The notes under the pieces were generated by a model. The model saw nothing but the letters and a program-made list of their open reading frames with translations, did not search any database and was not told the origin of the DNA. Shown here one piece after another: positions 1 through 11,133 of a stretch of DNA of 64,000 nucleotides. Source of the DNA: Linyphia triangularis (lineage: Eukaryota; Arthropoda; Arachnida; Araneae; Linyphiidae); assembly GCA_963978545.1 (NCBI GenBank), contig OZ021727.1, positions 60,152,487 to 60,216,486 on the forward strand, read 5' to 3'. The number at the start of each line of letters is the position of its first letter. The first letter of the stretch is position 1. The translations under genes and the position numbers were made by a program.

Positions 1-39
1 TTAATTTTTTTTTTACCCCTGATATTTTCCTTTGTCAAA

Positions 40-445
40 ACTAGTTAGTATAGGCAAATTAGACCCAAATTTGGGTCTAGATGGAAATAATTATTAGAAA
101 GCTGAATTTTTCTGAAATAGGTTCTTGAGGCCCTCCTGGACTTCTCCAGAAAAGTCCCAAAAAATCCTCCTTGGGCAACATTCTTAAATTTTGAATTTAA
201 GTCCGCCATCTTGGTTTTTTTTTAAAAACACTTTAACTCGGCAATGCACAATCAGAAACGGGTTATGTGGGTGTCAAACGTTTCTTTTTAGCAAGAAAAA
301 CTTGTTATTGCAATAAAAAGTCTAAAATTGAAAGTTGATATAATTTTATTAACATAAAACAGGCCTAAAACCTGCAAAAACAGTATTTTTCCACTAAAGG
401 TTTGTAAAATTTAAAATTTATTCGATTAAAATCTTTCGTTTTCGA
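40..445 (+). repeat. Left terminal inverted repeat of the outer transposon
   Basis: Pairs with the inverted copy at about 5860-6275. The outer part matches most closely. Further inward (about 345-445) the match is recognisable but gapped. A short palindrome, CCCAAATTTGGG, at 64-75 is present only in this copy. Confidence 0.75.
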
Positions 446-2044
446 AAAACAAGAATTACCACTGTTTCTATTAGTTTTTTTTATAACTGTTATTGATTGG
501 TTACCGGTTTTGGAAAGATGAATAAAAATGGAAGAAAATTGCATTTTCTGCGGTGAAGGCGGAATGATAGACAACAACAGTGCCAATGTTACAAGAGGTT
601 TGGAGAATTTAAGGAATATCAGTATAAATAGAAAAGATGGGATTGTGTAAAAAATCGATGGCGTTAATCATGTACGAGCGCATGTACAGTGCAGAAAAAA
701 TTGTACCATATATGGGAGTTAGATTTCAGCAGCTATACCTGGAGGAGTAAATGCAACAAAACCCCTTCCTAGAAGTGATCTATATCTCTTCAACTTTAAA
801 ACATGCTGCCTTTTTTGCGGGGAGACAGTTGATAAGGTAGCTTACACAAAGAACCCACATCGTTACCCAAACATTTTATAACTTGAAAGTGACCCAAAAA
901 TTTCAAGTATTTGGAGAACGTGTGAAAAGAGGTGTGAAAATTGGCGGAAATTTGTTCTAAATCGCATTGATAGTGAATGTGATCTGATAGCGGTTGAAGC
1001 GCAATATCATAAAACTGTGATGCATGGTTTTCAATTGGCTCAAGCGAGCCATCTGAAAGTGTGGTCTGAAGACCTGTTGGTGAGTCGAAATTAGATGCTT
1101 TCAATAAATTATACAAATTTCCGGATGCCAACAATGACTGACAGTATCTGCTATCCGATCTTATGGAGATGCTCACAAATTTTAATACTGAATGTGCCAA
1201 GTTATACAGTAAAAAGTGTTTGAGGGAGCTTTTAATAGCATGCTACGGCAGTACCGTTCTTATTTCAGCTAGCATGAATTGTTTCTGGACAATTGTTTCT
1301 TTTAGGTCAGTTGCATCAAAGATTTTGACAAAAAATTGGTACGCTGACCGAAAAAAAGACACCTTTGATGAAAAGAAAAGGATCATAGATGAGGCTATTA
1401 GTAACCTTCAAGAAGAGATAAGATCTCAAGTTTATGATTGCACGGCATTTCCAACCTGCGAAGAAATATATAAAGGGAGGGGGGGGGGGTGAGGAAGTTG
1501 GTGAGATGCTTATCCATCTGTTTTCTGATATAATGAAACCAATAAAAGGTTTGCCTTGAAATCAGAAGGTGTTGAGTGTTGTTCACTCTAGCATTTCTTC
1601 AGTGTGTTCACGATCATTTGTGTTAGCTGTGCAGTAGGGTAGAACGAAAATGGCATTTAAATTTTTTTTTAAATTTTAGCTTAGTAATAGTGGGGAAAAG
1701 TTGCCTTTTAAGTTCAAAAAGAGGGGAAAAAATTTGGTTGCAATACTACAACATCTTGAGGTGCCGCAAAGAGCTTAAAGTGTATAAAAAAAATTAAAAA
1801 TTATCAACTTTGTTAAATTTTTTTTATGAATTTCTCGTATATATAATGTTACAAAAGATGGTTTTAAATGCATATATAAGCATTAGAGTTGGAAAAAATT
1901 ATGAATTACAAAATATAATAATAATAATAAAATATATTGTAATGTAAAATTTTGTATTTCTTACTTCTGTATCCTTAATGATTGCAAATGTTACATCTGC
2001 AAAATGTTTGTTTCTACTTCATTGCTAGATTAAACTGGTTTTTT

Positions 2045-4329
2045 TTAATTAAATTTTGGCATATTCCTACTTGAGTCAATTTTTGCTCTTATATATCCTT
2101 CTCTTGTGGTTGAACCACAGACATTTTGAGTCGATTCGATCACCAGTTTCACAGTTCTTTCCACTGCTTGCGTGTGACAAGCAAGCCGGGGAAAGTCGAT
2201 AACCGGGTCTACTTTACTATTTGGTCCATCTTCAGATGCCATCTGTATAAAGTTTTTGAGAGAGTCACTAGAAACATTTTTTAACAAGGGAGGTTCAGTT
2301 ACGTCATTTTCAGGCCATGAGATCATGTCGATGTAATCCATTGCATCGAAGTTTATCTTTGGAACTTTGAACTTCCTGACTCCGCCTCTACTTTCTGTTC
2401 TTGCTTTTAAAACACTTAGTAAACCAAATTCTCTTTGAATTTTGCGTTCATCACATATCATGGACAAAAGGAGATTTTCTGAAGCCGCAAAATACCCATT
2501 TCTTTGAATAACCGGTTCTATAACGTTCTTGAGATCGTCAGAGAGGTAGCGTGAATATGAGATTAGGTTAAACAGATGTTTGGAACCATAAGTACATGAA
2601 GGTTTTAACTTAATATTAAACCACACAGGCACATACACTTTCACAATGTACTCAGCCAGAGTCTTAAGATTTTGAGTTGGATTTTCAGTTGCCACATACA
2701 ATCTAAGCACGCGGTTGGCTAGTGTCAACCACCTGGAGTGAGCAAGTTTTCCAGGGCTTCGTAAAAATAAATCTAAGGAGCAATTTCCACTTGATACAGC
2801 AATACACATATCCAATAAATATTTCTGATCTATACTTAAATCATTTTTGTCCTCCAAAAGAGGAAGGTTATTTTCAATTGGCAAGAAAGTAACCACAGGA
2901 AGATTAGCACAGTTTTCTAGCTGCTGACCTATTTCACCTTTAAACTCATTGGGTCCCTTTGTTTTAAAATCTAAATGACAAAAAAGATGTCGCAATGGTA
3001 GCTCATTACCATGGAACAAACAAATTAACCATTGTAACGGTCTTCATGTTTCCTTTTCCCTCAAATAAATCACACCATTATTATGTCCAGTGTTTACAAC
3101 GGTTCCATCGCACCCAATAGCAGTAAAGTTAAAAAATTGTTTGTTGTGTTCTCTATCTTCAAGAAACTCCTGTATACTGTCTGCTATGTCTTTTCCGGTG
3201 CCAGATTTAGGTGTTACGTGGCCTAAAAACTTTGAGCTTGGTTCCTCTATTAGTGAAACGTGTTCTTCTGAAATCACTTTTTTGTAAAACTTCCTTCCTT
3301 CCTTTTCTTGAACAATTGTTTTGTCTTTCTTCCATCAAAAAACAATCCTCTATTTTCAGTTATATGATTATAACGACTGCCATTAATGAGATCTCTTCGA
3401 TTGGTTGATCTTGCTTGTCTAATTTTCATCCTGTCTATAACGTTGGTTTTGTCTTCATCTGTCATTACACCAAAGTCCTGTAAAGCAGCACTAGCTATAG
3501 CTGCAGAAGCTCTATCTGATTTTCCGATACGGTCATCAATGGAAGCTACAGATGGAAATTTAATGAGCATTTGAGTGATTTTCTCTTCTTTCAGTTTTGA
3601 AGGGCCTGGTAGATGTATCTCTTCTTGTATATTTGAAGGACCTGGTTGATTTGCATCTTCTGTTATCGAACACTGCCGTTCTTCAGCGCTGTCATTGTCA
3701 CCAGTAACCGTTTCTGATACACTAGTATTTTTTGTCCGTTCTTTATTAAACATGACTATTCTCTGTAGTTCTTTAATTTTTCTTGCTTCTTTCTTCCTCA
3801 AAGCGCTTGTGGTAGCTATATCAACATTACCTATCACCATTTTCCTGTTAGAAGGTTGATCTTTTAGAAACTTTTGTTCCATAACTGGTACTTTTCTTCC
3901 TTTTATACAAGTACAAGTATTAAAGTTTACACACTTACAGGCAACAATATCAAATAAACGTTCGGCCTCGCCTCTAAATTTTGAGAGGTTGCAGTCAAAC
4001 TTTTCTGACCCTTTTTTACTTTTAGACCTTAATAAATTTCTGTATTTAGCATGGTAAGCTCTTATCATTATTAAAATTCTTTGGCTAGAAACAACGGGAA
4101 TAGAAGCTCTTGACCATATTTGCTCGATTTTGGAAACTTAAGTGTCACATATTTCACTTACAGTAGGATCATTCTCTGAAGCATTTTTGAGGTTTTGTCT
4201 GATATAATAACAGTAGCACTTCATAACAGATTCGTAAGTAGGAAGTTCAACATCAAGCAAATCACTACATTTCCCAAAAATAGGACATTCCGACATTTGT
4301 CTTGTCTTCACTAATTTAGACTGAGCCAT
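2045..4329 (-). pseudogene. Transposase-like protein of the nested element, with two stops and one frameshift
   Basis: About 760 codons read from ATG at 4329 down to TAA at 2045. An in-frame stop at 4138-4140 interrupts the start (after EICDT; the frame resumes with SKIEQIWSRASIPVV). A frameshift occurs near 3275-3300, after GLFFDGRKTKQL and before EEHVSLIEEPSSKFLGH. A second in-frame stop at 3044 lies between GVIYLREKET and RPLQWLICLFHGNELPLRHL. Recognisable blocks are CKCVNFNTCTC (possible zinc site), SDRASAAIASAALQDFGV, AIGCDGTVVNTG, HSRWLTLANRVLRLYV, IQRNGYFAASENLLLSM and FPRLACHTQAVERTVKLV. I recognise this as a widespread, uncharacterised arthropod transposon-borne family. The conserved Asp in CDGTVVNTG could be catalytic, which is inference. 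Only three disruptions suggest recent inactivation. Confidence 0.65.
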
Positions 4330-4689
4330 TTTTACTCACAACAATAAAGTAGAACACTTACTAACAAAATATTATGTTAATCTGTAACACATTAGACGGA
4401 GCGGAGGCGCCAACTCAACTGAACTCGGCACAGCTACTGGCCTGACACCTGATCTGAGCTTGTCACCGCACGCAGACAAATTTTTGCCCAATCCCCCCCC
4501 CCCCGCAACCCACACACAACATCTGCTCCGGCGATGACTCAGGCTCCTGGCTGCCAATGTAATACTAAAACTGTTTTTATCTTTGTATTTATTTTATAAC
4601 GCATAAATGAAGCTATTTATTTAATAATCAAGACACGCAAAAATCTTTGAAAAAGTTATAAAAAAGTGTGTTTTTATGAAACTTTAACG

Positions 4690-4955
4690 TACTTGCGGCA
4701 CCTCAAGACGTATTCTAATATTTTTCATATTTTTAATTTATCTTATCTACACCATAAGGCAACTTTTCCGTGCTATTACAAATTAAAATCAAAAGTTGAT
4801 TCTATCGTAAAAAAAAAATTTAAAATATAGCAAACATTTAAATTTTTTGAAACTTTAACGGCTTTGCGGCACCTCAAGATGTACTCCAATATTTTTCATA
4901 TTTTTAATTTATCTTATCTACATCAAAAAGCAACTTTTCCGCACTATTACAAATT
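4690..4955. repeat. Duplicated subterminal repeat at the right end of the nested element
   Basis: Two direct copies of a block of about 90 bp begin with GCGGCACCTCAAGA and end near CTATTACAAATTAAAA, at about 4694-4786 and 4867-4959, separated by AT-rich DNA. The left end of the same element has a single inverted copy at about 1675-1765. Repeated subterminal motifs of this kind often serve as transposase binding sites; that role is inferred. Confidence 0.6.
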
Positions 4956-5859
4956 AAAAATCGTTGTCCACATGGTTAATGGGCATGCTTATTCAAGAGC
5001 TTTACGAGCTCATTCGCTTTCTCAGGCAGCTATAGCTCATCTGATTTTGGAGAGTTGTGAGGAAGACACATTTTTAATCGCTTCTGAGGTCGAATCTTTC
5101 AGGGAAATTCATAATGAGGTGATAAACTTATCTTCCTCCTAATAATCTGTTCTATCCAAAGTCCAACCATTACTGAGGATTGTATCCGACGCGACGAATG
5201 CGCAGGAAAAAAAAGCCATGTAGCTAAATTATGGCTGCAGTACTTCAAGCAAGTTTCTATAATACATGATTTCGTGAAAGCAGAAAGAACAGGTGACTGG
5301 TATCTTCATCTCTTCTCTGTCCAACGCATGTTAGTTTACCTCCATGCAGCTGGATATATTCATCACGCTAAATCAGCCCACATCTACCTCTAGAATATGG
5401 CTAAAATCAAGACTACTTTGTCGGATCAAGAGTTTGAATGTTTTGTCAGTCAATGTTATTTTACAATTCAGCGATCGGATAAGTTTTGGAGAGGCATTTG
5501 GACGGACGTGACTATAGAGCACGTCCTAATGCGATCTATGAAGGTTAGCGTTGGCTTGACACAAGGGCGAAGTGTGTCTGATAGTGTCGTAGCGCGTTGG
5601 ATTTGCTTAATGCCACGAAGTCTCCATGCGACGAAAGCAGTAGAAGCTTTCGCAGGAGTGACAGGTGAGTTCTCCGACCAACACATTTCTTTATCAATAT
5701 CGTAGCAGACTCGAGATACCAGTGATTTGAAGAAATTTTTTTATTTCGTACCTGCGTTTCTACCAGATAAATTAGTGCAAGCATACACGAGTTTAATGAA
5801 AGACAAACATTTTTCAAATACATTGAACATTATCTATGTTTCTTTATACATACTCATTT

Positions 5860-6275
5860 CTAAATCTTTTAAACGAATTTTATTAAAAAATAAGTTTCCA
5901 AACAACTTTTGTTGCAAAATAATGTATAAAAATTGCTGTTTTTAATGTTTTTAAACCGATTTTAAGTTAATAAAATTATATTAACTCTCTATTTTAGACT
6001 TGTTATTGCAGTAACAAGTTCTTCTTGATAAAAAGAAACGTTTGACGCCCACAGAACCTTTTTATGATTGAGCAATGCTGAGTTATAGCGTTTTTTTAAA
6101 AATCCAAGATGGCGGACTTAAATTCAAAATTTAAGAATGTTGCCCAAGGAGGATTTTTTGGGACTTTTCTGGAGAAGTTTAGGGAGGCCTAGAGAAACTA
6201 TTTCAGAAGGAATCAGCTTTCTAATAATTATTTCTGTCTCCAACCCTAATTTGCCTCTACTAAGTACCGAAAAAA
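5860..6275 (-). repeat. Right terminal inverted repeat of the outer transposon
   Basis: Reverse complement of the left repeat, including the AAATCCAAGATGGCGGAC block at about 6100 and the ATTTAAGAATGTTGCCCAAG block at about 6130. Short open frames here (for example 6137-6319) are not genes. Confidence 0.75.
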
Positions 6276-6449
6276 ATTGGTACTTGATCTCTCAAACACT
6301 CAAGAAAACAAAATGTTAACATTCCTTTTCATTGTATGACACTGCTCCTCCTGGCTTAGGTAAGAGAACTCTTTAAGCATTACTATATATTATTAATTGC
6401 ATGTGGTTTACCTATAGTATAACATTTGTACATGTCAAAACATACATTT

Positions 6450-6554
6450 AAACCGATACAATTTATTTTATTTTTAATTTTCGATTTAACCGAGTTTTTC
6501 GGTTATCCGAGTTGGTCTTGGTCCACATTAACTCGGATAATCAGGACTCTACTG
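6450..6554 (-). mobile_element. pogo/Tigger-like transposon end
   Basis: Read on the minus strand, the segment begins CAGTAGAGTCCTGATTATCC and continues with GTTAATGTGGACC, GGATAACCGAAAAACTCGG. That arrangement is typical of pogo/Tigger-type inverted repeats in the Tc1/mariner superfamily. The outer boundary abuts TA, the expected target dinucleotide, and is followed by a TA microsatellite. Only one end is visible and no transposase accompanies it. Confidence 0.6.
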
Positions 6555-6579
6555 TATATATATATATATATATATATAT
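6555..6579. repeat. (TA)n microsatellite
   Basis: About 12 uninterrupted TA units directly abut the pogo/Tigger-like end. Confidence 0.9.
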
Positions 6580-6584
6580 TTGTA

Positions 6585-7338
6585 ATTTCAAGAAATTCTT
6601 TTCCGATTCACCCCGCTGTTCCTATTCACCCCATTTTACGATAATTGAACGTTGTGCTATTTTCCACACCTCTAGTTTATCTTGAATTAATCTATGATAG
6701 TTTTCAAAAGTCATCTACTATACGGTCCCTTAAAGTGAGCGTTTTTTACATTTTCCCTAAAAAATGAGAGCTAAAAGTCAAAATGGAAAGAAAAAAAATG
6801 TGGGAAAAGTGACCATGGGAAATCTAATGAAAGCAAAAAAATTATATGTTCCAATTAAAAAAAAATTAAATTGTTTTATTAATTAATAATTAATTATTAA
6901 AAAAGAAATTGATGCAAAAGTAGATTGCTATTTATGTTTGGCCATTTACAAACTATCTTTTGAAAAAAAATTACTGAAATATATTAATTATTTAAGTATT
7001 TATGGCCAAAAAAACAACTTTTTTATTTAACATGAATTTATCATTTTCTTTTTATCATTTAAGTTACAAACCATTCATTAGAAAATTACGAAATTTTGTA
7101 TTTCGACATTTGTTTGGATGCTGAAACCAAATAAGGGATAATATTATGCGGTTGATATTGAACTTTTAAAAGTTTGGTTCTGTTTTAATATGTAGATGAC
7201 CCCTCATGACAAAAAAAAACTGCAAGCAATTATTAAAAACCTTCCGCGCTTTACAATGGTACCTTTTGTTTGTTATTTCAACAATTAGAGTACAAGATAT
7301 AGCCATTGTTCTGATTTTTTTTTGGGGGGGGGGGGGTA
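6585..7338 (+). repeat. Long repeat, left inverted partner of 14.6-17.5 kb
   Basis: The block runs from TTTCAAGAAATTCTTTTCCG through TATTCACCCCATTTTACG and CTATACGGTCCCTTAAAGTG to a G-tract and TACTGTACA. The part from about 6713 is found inverted at 14598-15258. The outer part (6585-6720) is found inverted at about 17406-17535 beyond an insertion. Degenerate partial copies lie at about 18350-18500 and 42690-42885. It is probably part of a DNA transposon, family unknown. It shows long AT stretches and no coding frame. Confidence 0.7.
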
Positions 7339-7374
7339 CTGTACATTGTGCATACCTTGTCGGTCAAAAATATG

Positions 7375-7830
7375 TTAAAAGCGTACCACCGCGATCAAAA
7401 GGCCTTGCCCAACCTATTAGTAGGAATGAGGGAAACAAGGCGAACGATGCTGATTTTAAAATCCTCTTCAATAGTTACACATCCTTGATAAACGCGATCT
7501 CTGAGAAAACCCCGCAGTCAGAAGTCATACGGATTCAGACCTGATGATCTTGACGACCAAGTAATTGGAAAAGTATGCGAGATGACACACTCATCAGGGA
7601 AGTTAGCTTGAATCAAAATCTTTACACACCTTGCCATATGGGCAATTGCTCCATGCATATAACTGCATTTTCTTACTGGATTCTTCCCTTAAGTTTTTCA
7701 TCCGTAGATAAGCATAGAGTATTTCTGAGCATTGCTCTCATTCTGATAAAAGAGTTCTACAATTAATGCAACTTCTTTCTAGCTCAGAGGCACGCCACGG
7801 TGAGCGAATTATTTCTTCGAACCATACCTG
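7375..7830 (-). pseudogene. Tc1/mariner-superfamily (DDE) transposase remnant
   Basis: On the minus strand, one frame reads HGAIAHMARCVKIL (about 7660-7600), VISHTFPITWSSRSSGLNPY and GFLRDRVYQGCVTIEEDFK (to about 7420). This matches the catalytic C-terminal part of arthropod IS630/Tc1/mariner-type transposases, in which DGA..H and RSPDLNPCDFWLWG carry catalytic acidic residues. Here the first Asp is replaced (HGA), the second is Gly (SSGLNP), and a stop replaces the residue after DF. The gene is therefore dead. The frame shifts upstream of about 7670, and the N-terminal half is not recognisable. Confidence 0.75.
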
Positions 7831-7839
7831 TCGCTTGTA

Positions 7840-8056
7840 TAGCAAAATTACTTGAACCACTCATTTTCAAATGATTTTACCGGTACAGACCCATCTATTG
7901 ACAAAATTAAAAACTAGTTTTTTTTTTCAACGGAAACCCCGACCACATGATCTATATAATATATATTTCAAGTTTCATTCGGATCCGTTCAGTAGAACCA
8001 GAGCTGTGAATCGATTGGTATTAGCAGTTTAATTTTAACCACCCTGTATACTTAAA
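7840..8056 (-). mobile_element. Terminal region of the mariner-like element
   Basis: Read on the minus strand it starts TATACAGGGTGGTTAAAATT, a common form of terminal repeat for arthropod mariner-like elements with a TA target. It lies immediately upstream of the transposase remnant at 7375-7830, on the same strand, so it is probably that element's 5' end. The opposite terminus was not found. Confidence 0.5.
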
Positions 8057-10478
8057 AAAATCAAAATCATAGCTCATTTATTCAATTTTTATCTTTCTTT
8101 TGAATTATATATTACTTTTTAATACATATCCTAAAAATATATTTCTTAATATATATTTTACTAGCAATATTTTTTAATAAAGTATACTTTAATAAAAATA
8201 TCATACTTTAAAAACCAAACATTACTTCCACACAAAAATTCTGAATGCATATTTGTCACTAACATACAAACAGTTAATTTTCACATATTGCATTATTTAT
8301 TATTGCGGAAGGCGGCTAGGTGTGTTTTGCTTGAACGCTTCTAAGAATTTTTTTTTTATTTTTCCAAGAATGAAAATTAATTGATAAAATTGCCGGGGAA
8401 AAGTTAGCTCTAGGCTGCAAATTATGAACGATCGAGTTCGAGATAATGATGTTGCCTCGCTTTCGTGATTCTAGAACGAAATGTAACTACTGCCATTTAT
8501 GTCTGTATATTTATTAGGTAAGTAAATAAGTCAAAATGAATTTATGCGATGCAGAATCCTTGATGGCTTGGAACTGATTAATTGATGAAGGCGAATTTCC
8601 ATGTAGCCACAGTTCAAGTGGAACTGAAACAAAGCTTTTCGGGGCCTAGCATAGGGATTGAGTGAACGTAAATTTTCAAAAGATATCCGAAGAGCTTTTG
8701 TAACTGAAACAGAGATAACGAACTGGAATTGTTCTCACAAAATAAATTATTCAAAGAATGGAATTAAATTTTGATTAAATAATTTAATAGTATTCATTGA
8801 GTAAAGGGAAGGGAATTTTTTGAATTAGTGGTATGTGATTAATTGTTAAGGGCAAATATTATTACAGTTTGAATACATAAGACATAATGGGCTTTTGTGA
8901 ATTATTTAAGAATTCCAGTTGATTTACAGTAATTAGTATTTATTTTGGAAGATATTGAATTAAATATTTATTTAGCAACTACTTTTAAGAATAATATGAA
9001 GTTCATTGTAGCATGGCTGAATAATGCAGGGTAGCGAAATTCATTATTATGGTTGTAAATATCCGTGAGTATTTAATATGTTTTATATAATCAAGACACC
9101 ATGACGTTAGCTTTTACTTACAGACAACATAAAACTCTTCTAGATAGGATAAAAAATAATTCTTGCATTTTTTCATTTACATTCTTGTTCAAGAATTCTT
9201 TCAAGGCAACTCAATCTAATTGGTTGTGACGTATTTTCAGCAACATACGTTTTAGTTCTTTACAGAGATGCTCAACAATATTAAGTTTAGGGATGATTTT
9301 GTTAGTTTTAAACTGTATCAGACTTCCATTCATTTGTAATACAAAAATGAAATAATTCAGGATAAATCATGACTAAGTTCCATCTATTAATTATACTCTA
9401 GTAAAATGCATTATAAGAAATGGAGGCAAAAATGCTAAAAACACCCAAAACTCAAAAAAGTATAATTAGTAAATATTATTTCATTGTTATTCATTAAAAA
9501 CGAAAAACAAACAAAGAATGAAGGATAGAAATTAAATTAATTTGTTTATATTTCTGCCATGAGAAATTCCCTTTTAACTAAAAAAAAAATCACGAACTTA
9601 ATTTTTTTTATAAATCAAAATAAGTTTACTTTACCTATCATCAATGTCCAAAATCATGCATTACAAATTCGCTTTCATTATAAACTCACATAACTTCCAA
9701 AATAATTTTACTAATGGCTGGGGATTTCTCTTACTAATGTTTCTGATCAATAAACTGTTATTTCCAAGGTCAGTCCTCTCATTTCGAAACATTTAGGACA
9801 CCTGATACGAAATCCGAGAATAGTTGGAGTTGATATGTGACTTCCACAAATAGAACGGTAGTGATATAAGACCGAAATAGGCCTCTTCTACGCCATTAAA
9901 CAGTGAAGGCTCATATATTGGTAAAGTGATACATACGTCAAAAGAAAATGTTACCATGTCTTCATGAAGATAAAATTTTTTTACTCGGGTTTTTACCACA
10001 AACGTAAAAGTTGGGAACCATACATAACATTTATTTCTAAATACATTTGGTGACAAATCATAGCAATATTTTAAAATTTAGCAGGAAAGAGATGAATTGT
10101 GGGTATTTATGCATGCGTTTTAAACAACACGTATCGAAAGATACGCGTGTTACAAGTACTTCAATTTGAAAAATTCAAATCAAATAAAAAAAAAGAACTG
10201 TTTTATTTGTACATTATGGAGACAGTTAGTCTTAGATAATGAAAATGAGAACATTCCAACAATTTTCATTCTTCTTTTTCCTTTCTTCTGATAATTAGTC
10301 AACTTTTAATACCAGGTATACTAACGTTAAGAATAAGACATTTTTTTTTAACGTTAAATCAACTTAACGCTTATCCTTGGTCCCAATTAGACCGGTTAAG
10401 AGGTATATTGCATTACAAAAATGGAAGCATCTCGTAAAAAGCACATAAGACACAAATTAGTGCTCAATTTAAATTGTA
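8057..10478. other. No gene recognised
   Basis: AT-rich unique-looking sequence. Nothing coding could be supported. A 26-bp inverted repeat with a GAAA loop lies at 10126-10151 and is listed separately. A minus-strand open frame at 9793-10056 resembles no known protein. Confidence 0.5.
10126..10151. repeat. Short perfect-looking hairpin with GAAA loop
   Basis: Arms AACACGTATC and GATACGCGTGTT flank GAAA, pairing fully except for a two-base bulge (CG). There is no neighbouring gene, so a terminator or RNA role is speculative. Confidence 0.4.
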
Positions 10479-10687
10479 GGGGAGACTTTTGTACCTAGGG
10501 CCACTCCACTTTTATTGAATAATGTTTAGTTCCAAGCTTTTTTTACTCACTTGGGTAAGTGGCAACACTCAATTTCTCTTTTGGCAGTGATTTTGAAATC
10601 TTAGAGGAGAAAGCTGCGACAAGTTATAAGTGGAAAACGCTTTTATATGGTCTGCAGTAACATTTGGCAGTTCATGTCTTTTATTGT

Positions 10688-10812
10688 TTTATTAAGTCAA
10701 ATACTTTTCTTTGAAGTCAAGAAAATGATTTTGTTTGTAATTCTAAGTACTTAAGGAGATGTTTAAATAAGTCCTTTCACCATGAGCATTTTTAGTTGAA
10801 GACATTTTATAT
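10688..10812. repeat. 125-bp flank, copy 1 (duplicated at 12430-12554)
   Basis: The sequence from TTTATTAAGTCAAATAC to GACATTTTATAT is repeated, without visible difference, between the two Helitrons. The copies act as a 125-bp direct repeat flanking the first Helitron. Confidence 0.9.
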
Positions 10813-11133
10813 ATATATATTTCTATATATATAAAAGAAAGTCGTGTTAGTTACACCACTTATAACTCAAGAACGGCAGAACAGATTTGGGTGAAAATTG
10901 GTATGGAGGTAGCTTAGAGCCAGGAGACGGACATAAGATACTTTTTATCCCGTTCGACAGCGTTCCCGTGTGACTTGACAACAAAACGCAAATGATAGCT
11001 ATGTAATTGACGTATAATGACAGCTATGTAATGACGTAGACAATTTGATATTTATAAAACTCGGTATGGTTGAAAATTTGAGTTTTGAAATAAATATTTA
11101 GGTGAATTGAAGTGAAGTGAAGTTTAATTAATA

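Larger units (their letters stand above)
1625..4975 (-). mobile_element. Nested transposon inserted in the outer element's gene
   Basis: Inverted repeats bound a minus-strand transposase-like gene. On the left (about 1670-1790) are TAGTGGGGAAAAGTTGCC and CATCTTGAGGTGCCGCAAAG. Their reverse complements occur twice on the right, at about 4690-4785 and 4865-4955 (GCGGCACCTCAAGA and CAACTTTTCC). The outer gene's reading frame is lost at about 1640 and regained at about 4970, matching these boundaries. Exact ends and target duplication could not be set by eye. Confidence 0.65.
528..5850 (+). pseudogene. Broken transposon gene, interrupted by a nested element
   Basis: This is the coding strand of the outer element. 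It opens with ATG at 528 and a CIFCGEGG zinc-knuckle-like motif, followed by a second cysteine motif (CCLFCGE, about 810). Later segments read LFSDIMKPIKGLP and LSVVHSSISSV (about 1500-1630). After the nested element the frame resumes with NGHAYSRALRAHSL (about 4980), then AERTGDWYLHLFSVQRML, RSDKFWRGIWTD and IEHVLMRSMKVSVGLTQGR (to about 5560). I recognise this combination as a family of large uncharacterised proteins carried by animal DNA transposons; I cannot give it a validated superfamily name. Several stops and frameshifts occur (for example about 646, 710, 1557 and 5705). The portion normally found between the SSISSV and NGHAYSRA regions is missing, so insertion was accompanied by loss of several hundred codons. 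It cannot encode a working protein. Confidence 0.6.
40..6275. mobile_element. DNA transposon with long terminal inverted repeats (outer element)
   Basis: The sequence from about 40 to 445 reappears inverted at about 5860-6275. Shared blocks include AGGCAAATTAG near the ends, AATAATTATTAGAAAGCTGA, the stretch that reads CCAAGATGGCGG on one strand, and the AACTTGTTATTGCA block. Identity is high in the outer 300 bp and falls inwards, so the inverted repeats are about 0.4 kb long. The left repeat lies almost at the window edge, so the exact end and any target duplication may be outside the window. Between the repeats are a broken plus-strand gene and a second, nested element. The superfamily was not determined. 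Confidence 0.8.

Noticed and set aside
1481..1491. G homopolymer (also at about 7323-7336, and C at about 4494-4504)
   Set aside because: Homopolymer tracts within decayed transposons; possibly sequencing-error prone, no functional reading.
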